Part shown: positions 36,530-45,982 of the stretch, piece after piece | Layout of the letters: each line of letters begins with the position of its first letter | Position numbering within the stretch: the first letter of the stretch is position 1 | Source: Archangium gephyra | GTDB taxonomy: Bacteria > Myxococcota > Myxococcia > Myxococcales > Myxococcaceae | DNA length: 64,000 bases | Assembly (NCBI RefSeq): GCF_001027285.1 | Contig: NZ_CP011509.1 | Location: 11,680,501-11,744,500, forward strand | Direction of reading: 5' to 3' | Made by a program: the position numbers and the translations under genes | Notes under the pieces: generated by a model | What the model saw: the letters and a program-made list of their open reading frames with translations, nothing else | What the model was told of the DNA's origin: nothing | The model's database searches: none

Positions 36530-38583
36530 CAGGCGGCCTCCGTGGCGCGGGACATGCGGTTCTGCACCACGCTGTAGAGCAGCAGGATGCCGAAGATGAC
36601 GGTGGAGTACGCCGCCGCGTAGCCGTAGCGGTAGCGCTGGAAGGCGTACTTGTACGCCTGGGTGACGAGGATTTCCGTCGAGTTGCTCGGCTCGCCCTCG
36701 GTCACCAGGAAGATGACGTTGAACTGGTTGAAGGTCCACACCACCGACAGGATGATGGCCGGGACGAGCGCGGGCTTGAGCGCGGGCAGGGTGATGGCGG
36801 TGAACTGCTGCCAGCGCGAGGCGCCGTCCACGCGAGCGGCCTCATAGAGCTCGGTGGGGATGGAGGTGAGCGCGCCGAGCGACACCACCATCATGAAGGG
36901 GAAGCTCAACCAGCCGTTGGTGGCGAGCACCGTGAGGAAGGAGCTGACAGGCGTGTCGTACCAGGCGAGCCCCTGGCCGCCGAACATGCGGATGACATGG
37001 TTCACCACGCCGAACTGCTGGTGGAACATGCCCTTCCAGATGAGGGCGGTGATGTAGTTGGGCATGGCCCACGGCAGGATGAGCAGCACGCGGTACACCG
37101 GGCGCAGCGCCAGTCCCTGCACGTTGAGGATGAGGGCGAGCACCAGGCCCACCGTCACGCCGATGGTGACGTTGGTGACCGTCCACACCACGGTGAAGAA
37201 GAGCGTGTAGTAGAAGTTGAGGTAGTTGAAGACGATGGAGCCGTCCTGCGCGCGCCTGGCGAGGGTGAAGTCGCCGAGAATCTCCGCGTAGTTGCGCAGG
37301 CCCACCCAGATGTCCGTCAGCGACTGCCCCGTGTTGTAGAGGTTGGAGTCGGTGAAGGACAGGGTGATGCCGTAGAAGAACGGGAAGAAGACGAGCACCA
37401 CCATGCCCACCATCGCCGGAGCGATGTAGGCGTACGCGGTGCGGTTCTCCACCACCGTCTCCACCGTGCGGGCCAGGCCGCCCATGCCGATGAAGAGCAG
37501 CACGGCGAGCGCCAGCGCGCCCAGGCCACCCAGGGCCCGGCCCGCGCCCGAGCGCAGCTCGGCCACACGCGCCGTCACCGCCGCCTCGTTCACCGCCCCC
37601 GCGGGCGTCACGAGTCCGAGCGGACGGCGGAACTGATCCGCGTCCCAGTTGCCGGGCTGGAGCGCCGGCTCGGTGGCGAGCTGACGCTCGGCCAGCACCG
37701 CCTGGGCGCGCTCGGACATGGCGCGCAGCTGCCCGGCCACGAGCGTCTGCGTCTCACGCACCTGGTCGTCCAGCATGTCCAGCGAGTACGAGGCGTAACC
37801 GCCCACGCCCACCACCAGCGCCACCACCGAGGCGAGGACGAGCAGGCCCTGCCTGCGCACGACGAAGGAAGCGGCCGCGCACAGCACCAGCGGCAGCAGC
37901 AGCCACAGCGCCAGCGCGCCCTTGCTGGGGTAGAGCGGCTCCTTCAGCGGGGGCGTGGCCAGCTCCACCAGGCCCACCACCGCGCCGTCCACCTCCACCG
38001 GCGCGCTCAGCTGACGCCCACCGTTGGGCAGCGCCTCGGCTTCCACCTCCAGCTTGCGCGCGGTGCCCTCCTCGCGGTTCGTCTCCACCGCGGCGCGCAG
38101 GCGCTGGCCCCGGTCATAGAGGGGCTTCTCCTCGCGCGACAGCCGGCGCGGCGCCGCGCGGTCCTCCGTGTCGCCGGGGAAGGTGGAGGCCTCGAGCTGG
38201 ATGCCCGAGAAGGCGATCACCCGCACCGCGCTGCCCGGCGGGAGCTGCTGCTGCCAGGCGGACACCACGGCGCGGACGGACTCGCCCGTGCCCCCCGCGC
38301 GCTGGACCAGGTCCTCCAGCGCCCGCAGGGACACGAAGGCCTGCCGGTCCGCGCGCTCGGTGGCGACGGTCTCCAGGGCCTTGGCCAGCAGACCCTGGGC
38401 GAGCACGAGGGACAGGCCGAGGGCGAGGGACAGCCCCACGAGCACCCGCACGCGGCGCGGTGCAGGGCCCTGGGCACCCCCAGGGGGACTGCCCGCGTGG
38501 TGAAGGGCTTCGGCGGCGCCGCGCTCGGAGGGCGCGGGGGAGGCGGACTCGCCGCCGGAACGGTGTGGGGCCGTCGTGCTCAC
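36529..38583 (-). CDS. malF: Maltodextrin ABC permease MalF with N-terminal sensor-like extension
   Basis: A 684-residue permease. Residues 381-684 are the MalF core (AYIAPAMVGMVVLVFFPFFYGITLSF ... EAA loop YEAARVDGASRWQQFTAITLPALKP). Residues 1-380 are unusual. A cytoplasmic Ser/Pro-rich leader is followed by a helix at 46-66, a 155-residue external region resembling sensor ectodomains of chemoreceptors and kinases (ERADRQAFVSLRALEDLVQ, GRQLSAPVEVDGAVVGLVELATPP), helices at 222-242 and 247-265, a coiled second ectodomain (270-345) and another helix at 350-368. MalF proteins normally lack this part. It could sense envelope state or sugar and gate transport, but that is inference. Confidence 0.9.
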   Translation of the reverse strand: MSTTAPHRSGGESASPAPSERGAAEALHHAGSPPGGAQGPAPRRVRVLVGLSLALGLSLVLAQGLLAKALETVATERADRQAFVSLRALEDLVQRAGGTGESVRAVVSAWQQQLPPGSAVRVIAFSGIQLEASTFPGDTEDRAAPRRLSREEKPLYDRGQRLRAAVETNREEGTARKLEVEAEALPNGGRQLSAPVEVDGAVVGLVELATPPLKEPLYPSKGALALWLLLPLVLCAAASFVVRRQGLLVLASVVALVVGVGGYASYSLDMLDDQVRETQTLVAGQLRAMSERAQAVLAERQLATEPALQPGNWDADQFRRPLGLVTPAGAVNEAAVTARVAELRSGAGRALGGLGALALAVLLFIGMGGLARTVETVVENRTAYAYIAPAMVGMVVLVFFPFFYGITLSFTDSNLYNTGQSLTDIWVGLRNYAEILGDFTLARRAQDGSIVFNYLNFYYTLFFTVVWTVTNVTIGVTVGLVLALILNVQGLALRPVYRVLLILPWAMPNYITALIWKGMFHQQFGVVNHVIRMFGGQGLAWYDTPVSSFLTVLATNGWLSFPFMMVVSLGALTSIPTELYEAARVDGASRWQQFTAITLPALKPALVPAIILSVVWTFNQFNVIFLVTEGEPSNSTEILVTQAYKYAFQRYRYGYAAAYSTVIFGILLLYSVVQNRMSRATEAA

Positions 38584-38591
38584 TCAGTGCC

Positions 38592-39815
38592 TCACTTCTT
38601 GCGCAGGCCGGCCACGTCCTTGGCCACGGCCTTCTGGGCCACGTCGAGGGCGGCCTTGGGGGTGGAAGCCTTCTTGAGGATGCCGTTCATCGCCGAGGTG
38701 GCCGGCGACCAGACCATCGTCATCTCCGGCACGTTGGGCATCGGCACCGCCACCTCGACCTGGTCGCGGAACGCCTTGAGCTGCGCGTCGCCCGAAATCT
38801 TCGGGTCCGCGTACACGGTCTGGTTGGCGGGGCTCTGGCGGCCCTCCAGCGCGAGCACCTTGGCGGCGGTGGCGTCGGTGAGGAACTTCGCCACCTCGAA
38901 GGCCGCGTCCTTGTTCTGCGACGGAGCGGAGACGTACACGCCCTCCACCGTCATCCACGGGCGCATGGGCTTGCCACCGGCCTCGTCCAGGGTGGGCAGG
39001 GGGGCCAGGCCGTAGTCCACGCTCTTGGCGATCTCCCCGAGGAACCAGGGGCCGGAGAACACCATGGCCGCCTTGCCGTCGTTGAAGAGCGAGGTGATGA
39101 GCGCGCTGGAGGGCTCGGCGGGCAGGATGCCGTCCTTCTCCGCCCACTTCATCATCAGCTCCACGGACTTCACGTTGGCCGGCGAGTTGAGGGTGGGCGT
39201 GGTGCCCGGGCCGAACACGCCACCGCCGAAGCCGTTCATCAGCGCCGAGTGGTAGTAGAAGTCGCCGTACGAGTAGGCCAGACCGAAGCGGCCCGCCTTC
39301 TTGTCGGTGAGCTTCTTGGCCGTGGCCACCAGCTCGCCGCTCGTCTTGGGCGGGGTGGGCACGAGCTTCTTGTTGTAGATGAGCGTGACGACCTTGTAGT
39401 TGAGCGGCAGGCCGTAGACGGTGCCGCGGTAGGTCATCGCCTCCATCGTGGTGGGGATGAAGCGCTTGCGGACGGCGTCGTCCAGGTAGAAGTCGATGGG
39501 CTCCACCGTGTTGCCGGCCTCGATCCACCCACCCAGACGGTCCTGGGCGAAGATGAAGAGGTCGGGGCCCTTGCCGCGCGGCACCGTGGCGGAGATCTTG
39601 TCCGCGTAGGCGTCATACGGCACTGCCAGGGTCTTCACCTGGATGCCCTTGTTGGCGTCGTTGAACTGCTTGATCACCTTCTCCAGCGCGGCCTTCTCCT
39701 CGGCGCGGTAGCCGTGCCACAGGATGATCTCCTTGGGCTGGGCGGAGGCGGGCGCGGACAGCAGGCCGAGGGCACACAAGGCCATGGCCGCGATCATCAG
39801 TCGCAGGTTCTTCAT
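38592..39815 (-). CDS. malE: Maltodextrin-binding protein MalE
   Basis: A 407-residue periplasmic solute-binding protein with signal peptide (MIAAMALCALGLLSAPASA), the N-terminal strand KEIILWHGYRAEEKAALEKVI and the MalE-type segments ATVPRGKGPDLFIFAQDRLGGW, YGLPLNYKVVTLIYNKKLV, GKAAMVFSGPWF and the C-terminal VWSPATSAMNGIL. It delivers maltooligosaccharides to MalF/MalG. AGGAG lies 9 nt before the ATG. Eight bp separate it from malF. Confidence 0.93.
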   Translation of the reverse strand: MKNLRLMIAAMALCALGLLSAPASAQPKEIILWHGYRAEEKAALEKVIKQFNDANKGIQVKTLAVPYDAYADKISATVPRGKGPDLFIFAQDRLGGWIEAGNTVEPIDFYLDDAVRKRFIPTTMEAMTYRGTVYGLPLNYKVVTLIYNKKLVPTPPKTSGELVATAKKLTDKKAGRFGLAYSYGDFYYHSALMNGFGGGVFGPGTTPTLNSPANVKSVELMMKWAEKDGILPAEPSSALITSLFNDGKAAMVFSGPWFLGEIAKSVDYGLAPLPTLDEAGGKPMRPWMTVEGVYVSAPSQNKDAAFEVAKFLTDATAAKVLALEGRQSPANQTVYADPKISGDAQLKAFRDQVEVAVPMPNVPEMTMVWSPATSAMNGILKKASTPKAALDVAQKAVAKDVAGLRKK

Positions 39816-39846
39816 GTCGGGAGCTCCTGAGGGGTCGGGACTCGGA

Positions 39847-40941
39847 CTAGACGGACAGACGTTGCTCGGTTTCGGCGTCGAAGAGGTGCAGCGACTCCAG
39901 CTCGATGACCACCGCCATCTTCGCGCCGGTGTCCGGAGTGTGCTGGGGCGGGAGCCGGAAGACCAGCGAGTTCTCCGCCAGGCGGGAGTGGACGATGACC
40001 TCGTTGCCGAGCGGCTCCACCAGCTCCACCCTCACCTCGAGGGGAGCCGTCTCACCGCGAGCGGTGACCGAGGGGGAGAGGATGTTGTCGGGGCGGATGC
40101 CGACCTTGAGCTTGCGGCCGCCCTTGCCCGCCGTCACCGGGCGCAGGCTCTGGGGGACGGGCAGCTTGAAGCCATCGCCCTCGAGCACCTCGCCGTTGGC
40201 GGAGAGCGTGGCGGAGGTGAAGCTCATGGGGGGCGAGCCGATGAACTGGGCCACGAAGACGTTGGCCGGGCGCTCGTACACCTCCAGCGGGGTGCCGAGC
40301 TGCTGCAGCTTGCCGTCCTTCATCACCGCGATGCGGTGGCCCATCGTCATGGCCTCGATCTGGTCGTGCGTCACGTAGACCGAGGTGACGCCGAGGCGCT
40401 GCTGGAGCTTCTTGATCTCCGAGCGCATCTGCACGCGCAGCTTGGCGTCGAGGTTGGAGAGGGGCTCGTCGAAGAGGAACACGGCCGGCTTGCGCACGAT
40501 GGCGCGGCCGAGCGCCACGCGCTGGCGCTGGCCACCGGACAGCTGCTTGGGCTTGCGCTCCAGCAGGTGGGTGATGCCGAGAATCTCGGCGGCATCGTTC
40601 ACCAGACGGTCCATCTCCGGCTTGGGCGTCTTGCGAATCTTGAGGCCGAACTCAAGGTTCTCCCGGATGGTCATATGCGGGTAGAGCGCATAGTTCTGGA
40701 AGACCATCGCGACGTCGCGGTCCTTGGGAGGCAGCTCGTTCACGACGCGATCACCGATGGAGAGGTTGCCCCCGGTGATCTCCTCCAGGCCGGCGATCAT
40801 CCGCAGCGCGGTGGACTTGCCACAGCCCGAGGGGCCGACGAGCACCATGAACTCGTGGTCGCGGATGTCGAGGTTCAACCCCTCGATGACGGACACCTCG
40901 CCGTACCGCTTGGCCACATTCTTGAAAACGACACCCGCCAT
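39847..40941 (-). CDS. malK: Sugar ABC transporter ATPase (MalK/UgpC type)
   Basis: A 364-residue ATPase with Walker A GPSGCGKST, Q-loop FQNYALYPHMT, signature LSGGQRQRVALGRA, Walker B VFLFDEPLSNLDA, H-loop THDQ and a C-terminal regulatory OB-like domain starting near residue 235. The short regulatory domain ends in ESLHLFDAETEQRL, typical of MalK/MsmK ATPases that serve several sugar importers. GGGGAGA precedes the ATG. It lies between the amylase and malE genes, all on one strand. Confidence 0.93.
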   Translation of the reverse strand: MAGVVFKNVAKRYGEVSVIEGLNLDIRDHEFMVLVGPSGCGKSTALRMIAGLEEITGGNLSIGDRVVNELPPKDRDVAMVFQNYALYPHMTIRENLEFGLKIRKTPKPEMDRLVNDAAEILGITHLLERKPKQLSGGQRQRVALGRAIVRKPAVFLFDEPLSNLDAKLRVQMRSEIKKLQQRLGVTSVYVTHDQIEAMTMGHRIAVMKDGKLQQLGTPLEVYERPANVFVAQFIGSPPMSFTSATLSANGEVLEGDGFKLPVPQSLRPVTAGKGGRKLKVGIRPDNILSPSVTARGETAPLEVRVELVEPLGNEVIVHSRLAENSLVFRLPPQHTPDTGAKMAVVIELESLHLFDAETEQRLSV

Positions 40942-40974
40942 CTCAGGCTCTCCCCACTCGGGATTGCATCCAGT

Positions 40975-42606
40975 TCATCGCGCCCGCCCCAGGATGCGGA
41001 CGGACAGCGGCTCGACGGTGACGTCCATCGTCGGAGCAGCCGTGAGGCGGCTCCCGTCGAGCAGATCTTCCGCGTCCACGCCACTCCAGGCCTCGGGCCA
41101 GGGGAACGAAGCGGACGCCTTCTTCTCACCGCGGTTCACCGCCACCACCACCGCGTCACCCGACTCCGCGTCGTGGCGGAGGAAGGTGTAGACATCGCCC
41201 TCGGTGGCGAGCCCCTTGTGGGTGCCACGCGAGAGCGCGGGGTGGGCCCGGCGCACGGTGATGAGCTTCTGGTAGAAGCCGCGCAGGGCCTCGTCACGCT
41301 TGAGGCCGGCGCCGGGCTGCACGGCGCGCGAGCCCCAGGGCATGTCGCTACGGTTGGCGGGCCAGTCACCACCGGGGCGGCCCACCTCCTCGCCGTAGTA
41401 GATGACGGGGATGCCGGAGGTGGTGAGCTGCAGCGCCGCCGCGAGCCGGAAGCGCGACACGTCGCCCTTCAGCTGGAAGAGCAGGCCGGGCACGTCGTGC
41501 GAGGACAGGAAGTGCGACAGGTGGTAGCCCTTGCGCACCTTGTGCCGCGAGCGGAGGTAGGAGTCGAAGGCCACCGTGCGGCCGCGCCCCAGCGCCCACG
41601 CGAGCGCGTTGCCCTGGAAGCCGAAGTCGAAGCCGGCATCCATCTCGTCGTTGACGAACCACGGGTCCAACGACTCGCGGTCCCCGCCCCACACCTCGCC
41701 GAGCAGGAAGAAGTCCTTGCCCAGCTCCTCGCGGGTGCGGCGGCGGTGCTCCTGCCAGAAGGGGTGGTCGACGTGCTTCACCGTGTCCAGGCGGAAGCCG
41801 TCCACGCCCGAGCGCTTGCCCCACGAAATCTGCGCGTCGAGCAGGTACTTCGCCACCTCGGGCTGCTCTGTCTTGAAGTCGGGCAGGCCGGACACGCAGC
41901 TGGTCAGGTCATCCTGTCCGCAGGTGCCCTTCTCCTCCGAGCGCAGCCAGCCCTTCGTCTCGGGGGCCTTGAGGTAGCGCGAGTTGTAGCCGGGGTGGTT
42001 GTAGACCACGTCCAGCAGCACGCGGATGCCGCGCTCGTGGCACGCGTCCACCAGCGCCTTGAAGTCCTGCTCGGTGCCGAAACGCGGGTCGAGCTGGTTG
42101 AAGTCATCCGCCCAGTAGCCGTGGTAGCCCCAGTCCGGGAAGCCGGCGCCGGTGACGAAGCCGTCGATGTTCTTCACCACCGGGGTGATCCACAGCGACG
42201 TCACGCCCAGCGAGGACAGCTCGTCGAGCTGCTCGCGCAGGCCCTTGAAGTCTCCGCCGTGGAAGGCGCCGGGGGCCTTCTTGTCCACCTTGACGTTGTT
42301 GGCGGCGTCACCGTCGGCGAAGCGGTCCAGCACGACGAAGTAGAGGACCTCGTCGGCCCAGCGGCGCGCGGGCGGCTCGGGCGCGGCCACCGCGGCGGGC
42401 GCGGGAGCGGCGGCGGGCACGGCGGCCTCGGGCGCGGCCGGAGCGGGCGCGCCCGTGCTCACCTCCGAGGTGCTCTCCCGGGGAGCGGGCGGCTGCGGGT
42501 GAGCGCAGCCCGCGAGCGCCAGCGGGAAGAGCAGCAGGGAGGTAGCGAGAGGGTGACGAATGTTCGCGCGTCTGGTCCGGGGGCGACGAGGCGACGAATC
42601 AACCAT
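40975..42606 (-). CDS. Lipoprotein alpha-amylase (GH13)
   Basis: A 543-residue lipoprotein (lipobox LALAGC) with an Ala/Pro-rich linker and a GH13 barrel: FVVLDRFADGD, GGDFKGLREQLDEL, region I DVVYNHPGY, nucleophile Asp in DGFRLDTVKHVDHPFW (near 270), acid Glu in LLGEVWGG (near 304) and FLSSHD (near 368). The KHVD motif fits true alpha-amylases or cyclodextrin-acting enzymes. The ATG at 42606 is chosen, but the ribosome binding site is weak and a GTG 18 codons upstream is possible. First gene before malK in the transport operon. Confidence 0.88.
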   Translation of the reverse strand: MVDSSPRRPRTRRANIRHPLATSLLLFPLALAGCAHPQPPAPRESTSEVSTGAPAPAAPEAAVPAAAPAPAAVAAPEPPARRWADEVLYFVVLDRFADGDAANNVKVDKKAPGAFHGGDFKGLREQLDELSSLGVTSLWITPVVKNIDGFVTGAGFPDWGYHGYWADDFNQLDPRFGTEQDFKALVDACHERGIRVLLDVVYNHPGYNSRYLKAPETKGWLRSEEKGTCGQDDLTSCVSGLPDFKTEQPEVAKYLLDAQISWGKRSGVDGFRLDTVKHVDHPFWQEHRRRTREELGKDFFLLGEVWGGDRESLDPWFVNDEMDAGFDFGFQGNALAWALGRGRTVAFDSYLRSRHKVRKGYHLSHFLSSHDVPGLLFQLKGDVSRFRLAAALQLTTSGIPVIYYGEEVGRPGGDWPANRSDMPWGSRAVQPGAGLKRDEALRGFYQKLITVRRAHPALSRGTHKGLATEGDVYTFLRHDAESGDAVVVAVNRGEKKASASFPWPEAWSGVDAEDLLDGSRLTAAPTMDVTVEPLSVRILGRAR

Positions 42607-42651
42607 TGCGCGGGACTTTTCCACACCCGCTTTGGAAAGTGAACCCTTACT

Positions 42652-42685
42652 CCCCGTCACGTCACGTCATGTGCGGGTGACGGGG
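42652..42685 (-). terminator. Hairpin between the lipoprotein and amylase genes
   Basis: CCCCGTCAC (42652-42660) and GTGACGGGG (42677-42685) form a perfect 9-bp stem with a 16-nt loop containing GTCACGTCATG. It lies 30 bp after the stop of the upstream lipoprotein gene. No T-run follows. It may instead be an operator for the amylase-mal operon. Confidence 0.45.
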
Positions 42686-42714
42686 CGGAGGGCTCGGCGT
42701 TACGGCGCACCGTG

Positions 42715-43131
42715 TCAATACGGGGTGATGTTGGCGCGGTCCGGGAGCTGGATGGGATCCGCCGAGCCCACGTCGTTCACGACGGTGATCTCCACGGCAA
42801 TCATCTCGCGGTTGTTGTCGTCGAAGGAGGCGCGCACGGTGGAGCCGGGGGCCAGGTACTCACGGCCGATCTGCTTCCCCTCCTGGTAGTAGCGCGTCTG
42901 CTCGTTGATGCGCAGGTAGCGGGACTGGCCCCACTTGTCCTCGATGACGAGCACGTCCGTGTACTCGCCGGTGACGGTGCCCTTGAGGGCCAGGCCGCGC
43001 TCGAGCGTGTAGGGATTCTTCGCGATGGTGCCCTCGGCGCCCGAGCCGCTTCTCATCGCCACGGTGCTGTCCGTCCTGCACCCCGCGAGCACCACCGCGC
43101 CCACCAGCGCGCCCCAGACGATCTTCCTCAT
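42715..43131 (-). CDS. Small lipoprotein of unknown function
   Basis: A 138-residue lipoprotein with lipobox VVLAGC (Cys18) and a short beta-rich body (LALKGTVTGEYTDVLVIEDKWGQSRYLRIN, GSTVRASFDDNNREMIAVEITVV). The repeated strands suggest an OB or DUF5666-like fold, but no family is certain. It lies between the Dif operon and the amylase, and its link to either is unclear. Confidence 0.7.
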   Translation of the reverse strand: MRKIVWGALVGAVVLAGCRTDSTVAMRSGSGAEGTIAKNPYTLERGLALKGTVTGEYTDVLVIEDKWGQSRYLRINEQTRYYQEGKQIGREYLAPGSTVRASFDDNNREMIAVEITVVNDVGSADPIQLPDRANITPY

Positions 43132-43235
43132 GCCCGTCTGCCTCCCGGGGCGCATGAAAGGGGCCCCACGGTGCAAGGTGGAGAGGGCCACCGGGGGCGG
43201 CAAGCAAAGGCGGGAGGAACGGCTGCCTGGCTGCT

Positions 43236-43832
43236 CTACACGCCGAGGCGGGCGAGCAGCGCCTTGGAGCTCTCGCGCTCGAGCACCAGCAGCACCTGGC
43301 CCGACACCGCGGGGGCGCCCACCGCGGAGAAGCGCGTCTCCAGCACCACCACGCGATCGCCGCCCTGCGCCTCGGTGACGGCGCGCGACACCACCAGGCC
43401 CGCCGCGCCCCGCACCAGCTCCGGCACGGTGGGCAGCAGCCGCCAGCCCGTCAGCGTCCCGATGGCGGACAGACACGCGCTCGCCACGATGTTGGCCGCT
43501 TCCGACAGCGCGCTCTCGCGCTCCTCGGCCGGCGCGTCCTGGCGCCGCAGCAGCAGCGCCTCCAGGGCCGAGCTGTCCTCGCGGGGCAGCACCAGCAGCA
43601 GCACGCCGCGCAGCTGGCCCTCCATGCCCAGCTTCGCCGCCACCACGGGCGCCTCGGCGCCGCCCAGCAGCTCGGCCACGTCCGCGGGGGCCGCCAGCAC
43701 GGCGCGGGGCACGGACAGGTTCACCGTCCGGCCCCCCACCAGCCGCGCGAGCGCGTTGACGGCGTGCCCGCAGCCGATGTTGGCCACCTCGCGCAGGGCG
43801 TCCAGCTGAATGTCGCTCGGAGAAGGGCTCAC
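43236..43832 (-). CDS. difG: CheC-type phosphatase of the Dif-like operon (DifG)
   Basis: A 198-residue CheC-family protein with two phosphatase half-sites, ALREVANIGCGHAVNALARL near residue 12 and ALSEAANIVASACLSAIG near 110, each with the E-x2-N core. CheC dephosphorylates CheY-P. In Myxococcus xanthus DifG acts on DifD and tunes exopolysaccharide production. The GTG start at 43832 overlaps the CheA stop (GTGA), so it is translationally coupled. Last gene of the chemosensory operon. Confidence 0.88.
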   Translation of the reverse strand: MSPSPSDIQLDALREVANIGCGHAVNALARLVGGRTVNLSVPRAVLAAPADVAELLGGAEAPVVAAKLGMEGQLRGVLLLVLPREDSSALEALLLRRQDAPAEERESALSEAANIVASACLSAIGTLTGWRLLPTVPELVRGAAGLVVSRAVTEAQGGDRVVVLETRFSAVGAPAVSGQVLLVLERESSKALLARLGV

Positions 43833-45940
43833 GCGGACAGTAACCTCGGCACGTCCAGGATGAAGACCGGGCGGCCACTTCCCAGGATGGTCACTCCCGA
43901 GAGGCCCGGCAGCAAGTCCAGAGGACGGGACAGCGGCTTGAGCACCGCTTCTTCCTGTCCCACCAATCGATCCACCGCGAGCGCGACCCGGCCCGCGTCC
44001 CCTTCCATCACCACGAAGGGCCGGACGCCCTTGCGCGGCGGAGCCTGGACGCCGGTCAGCTCGTCCAGCCCGTACACCGGCAGCAGCCCCTGCCCGTGCG
44101 GCAGCAGCGGCATCTCCCGGCTGCGGTCCAGCTTCTCGCTGTCCGCCTCCATCGCCCCCACCACCTTGGCGATGGGCAGGCCGAACACCTCGTCGCCCAC
44201 GGCCACCAGCAGCAGGTGCACCACCGCCACCGTGAGCGGCAGCCGCAGCGTGAAGCGCGTACCGCGCCCCAGCTCGCTCTCGATTTCCAGCGTCCCGCCC
44301 ACGTTCTCCACCACCCGCTTCACCGCGTCCATGCCCACGCCACGGCCGGAGATCTCCGACACGTCCTGGGCGGTGGACACGCCCGGCAGGCACGCGAGCA
44401 TGAAGGCCTCGCGGTCCGTCATCCGCGCCGCGGCCTCCGCGCTGAGGGCGCCGCGAGCCACCGCCGCCGCCTTCAGCTTCGCCGCGTTCATGCCGCGCCC
44501 GTCGTCCTCCATCTCCACCACGACCCGGTCCCGCGCACGGCGCACCGACACCAGCACGCGTCCCCGCGCGCCCTTGCCCGCGGCCACCCGCTCCTCCGGT
44601 GACTCGAGGCCATGGTCGATGCAGTTGCGCAGCAGGTGCAGCAGCGGATCCGCCAGCTCGTCGAGGATGGCCCGGTCCAGCTCGATCTCCGCGCCGGTCA
44701 CCACCAGGTCCACCTCGCGCTCGCGGCGCCGGGCGATGTCGCGCGCGGCGCGGGGCAGCCGGTCGGTGATGAGCGACAGCGGCGTCATGCGCGCGCTCAT
44801 CACCTTGTCGTGCAGATCCTTCACCAGCGTATGCAGCCGGTAGACGCCCTCCTCGATGGGGGGACGTGAATTCTCCGGCAGCACCTTGCCCAGCTCGCGC
44901 AGGCGCGCGGTGGCCAGCAGCAGCTCGCCCACCGTGTCCAGGAAGTAGTCCAGCAGCTCCGTGCGCACGCGCACCGTGCGCGTCGCATCCGCTCCGGCGG
45001 TGGCGGAGCGCGGGGCCTCGGCGGGCACGGGGCCGGGAGCCGCGGCGGGCACGGGCGCGGGCGGTGGCGCCACCACCGCCGGCTTGAGCGAGACGAGCTC
45101 CACCTCCGCCACGTTGCGCAGCGCCTTGCGGATGCCCTCCTCGCCCTCGGCCGTCTCCAGTTCCACCTGGATGTTGCCCTCGGGGATGCGGCCGGCCTTC
45201 AAGTCCTCCAGCGGGGGCTGCAGGCCGTGCAGCGTGCCCAGGCCCGTCAGCCGCTTGTGCACCAGGAAGGCGCGCACGCCCGGAGTCTGGCAGGTGGGGG
45301 CGATGCGCAACCGGACCGCCCAGCGCTTCGCCGTCTTCGGGGCCCCTTCCTCGGGCGGAGGGACCACGGCGGCCACACGGGCCTCGGCGGCGGGCTCGGG
45401 CGCGGGGGGCGGCGAAGCGGGAGGAGCGGACGGAGGCGGAGCCTCGACGGCCTCGGGCGCCACGCGCGCGGCGGCCGTCACCGGAGCGGGCTCGGCCGGG
45501 GCGGGGGAAATGGCCTTCGCCTGATTGATGACCCGCGTGGCGCCGGGCGTGCGGCCGGTGACGGCACACACCTTGTCCGCGAGCTGGCCGAGCAGCGCCG
45601 AGGCGTCATCCGGCGGCTTGCTCTCCGACACGGCGCGCACCTGGGCGAGCATCACGTCGGTGGCCGACAGCAGCAGGTCCACCAGGGAGCGCTCCAGCTT
45701 GGTGGGATCCTGGCGGATGGCGTCCACCAGGTCTTCCACCCGGTGGGCCACCACGGCGATGGACTCGAAGCCCATGGAGGAGGCCATGCCCTTGACCGAG
45801 TGGGCGTGGCGGAACATGGAGTCCACCACGCCGGGGGCTCCCTCGCGCTCCAGCTGCACGAGATCCCTGCCCAGCCCCTCCAGGTGCTCGCTCGCCTCGG
45901 TCAGGAAAAGGCCGAGGTAGCGGGACATGTCCATCGTCAT
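43829..45940 (-). CDS. difE: CheA-type histidine kinase of the Dif-like operon (DifE)
   Basis: A 703-residue kinase. The HPt domain has its phospho-accepting histidine in AHSVKG (His47). An Ala/Pro-rich linker with a P2-like part (about 210-285) follows, then dimerisation P3, ATPase P4 with N-box HLLRNCIDHGLES, G1 EDDGRGM and G2 GRGVGMDAVKRVV, and a CheW-like P5 domain at the C-terminus. It would phosphorylate the CheY encoded upstream. In M. xanthus the equivalent DifE controls exopolysaccharide synthesis. A second in-frame ATG at residue 3 or 5 is possible. Confidence 0.92.
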   Translation of the reverse strand: MTMDMSRYLGLFLTEASEHLEGLGRDLVQLEREGAPGVVDSMFRHAHSVKGMASSMGFESIAVVAHRVEDLVDAIRQDPTKLERSLVDLLLSATDVMLAQVRAVSESKPPDDASALLGQLADKVCAVTGRTPGATRVINQAKAISPAPAEPAPVTAAARVAPEAVEAPPPSAPPASPPPAPEPAAEARVAAVVPPPEEGAPKTAKRWAVRLRIAPTCQTPGVRAFLVHKRLTGLGTLHGLQPPLEDLKAGRIPEGNIQVELETAEGEEGIRKALRNVAEVELVSLKPAVVAPPPAPVPAAAPGPVPAEAPRSATAGADATRTVRVRTELLDYFLDTVGELLLATARLRELGKVLPENSRPPIEEGVYRLHTLVKDLHDKVMSARMTPLSLITDRLPRAARDIARRREREVDLVVTGAEIELDRAILDELADPLLHLLRNCIDHGLESPEERVAAGKGARGRVLVSVRRARDRVVVEMEDDGRGMNAAKLKAAAVARGALSAEAAARMTDREAFMLACLPGVSTAQDVSEISGRGVGMDAVKRVVENVGGTLEIESELGRGTRFTLRLPLTVAVVHLLLVAVGDEVFGLPIAKVVGAMEADSEKLDRSREMPLLPHGQGLLPVYGLDELTGVQAPPRKGVRPFVVMEGDAGRVALAVDRLVGQEEAVLKPLSRPLDLLPGLSGVTILGSGRPVFILDVPRLLSA

Positions 45941-45982
45941 GTCCGGCCTCGGTGGCGCACGACAGCTCTCCGGGACGGGGCG

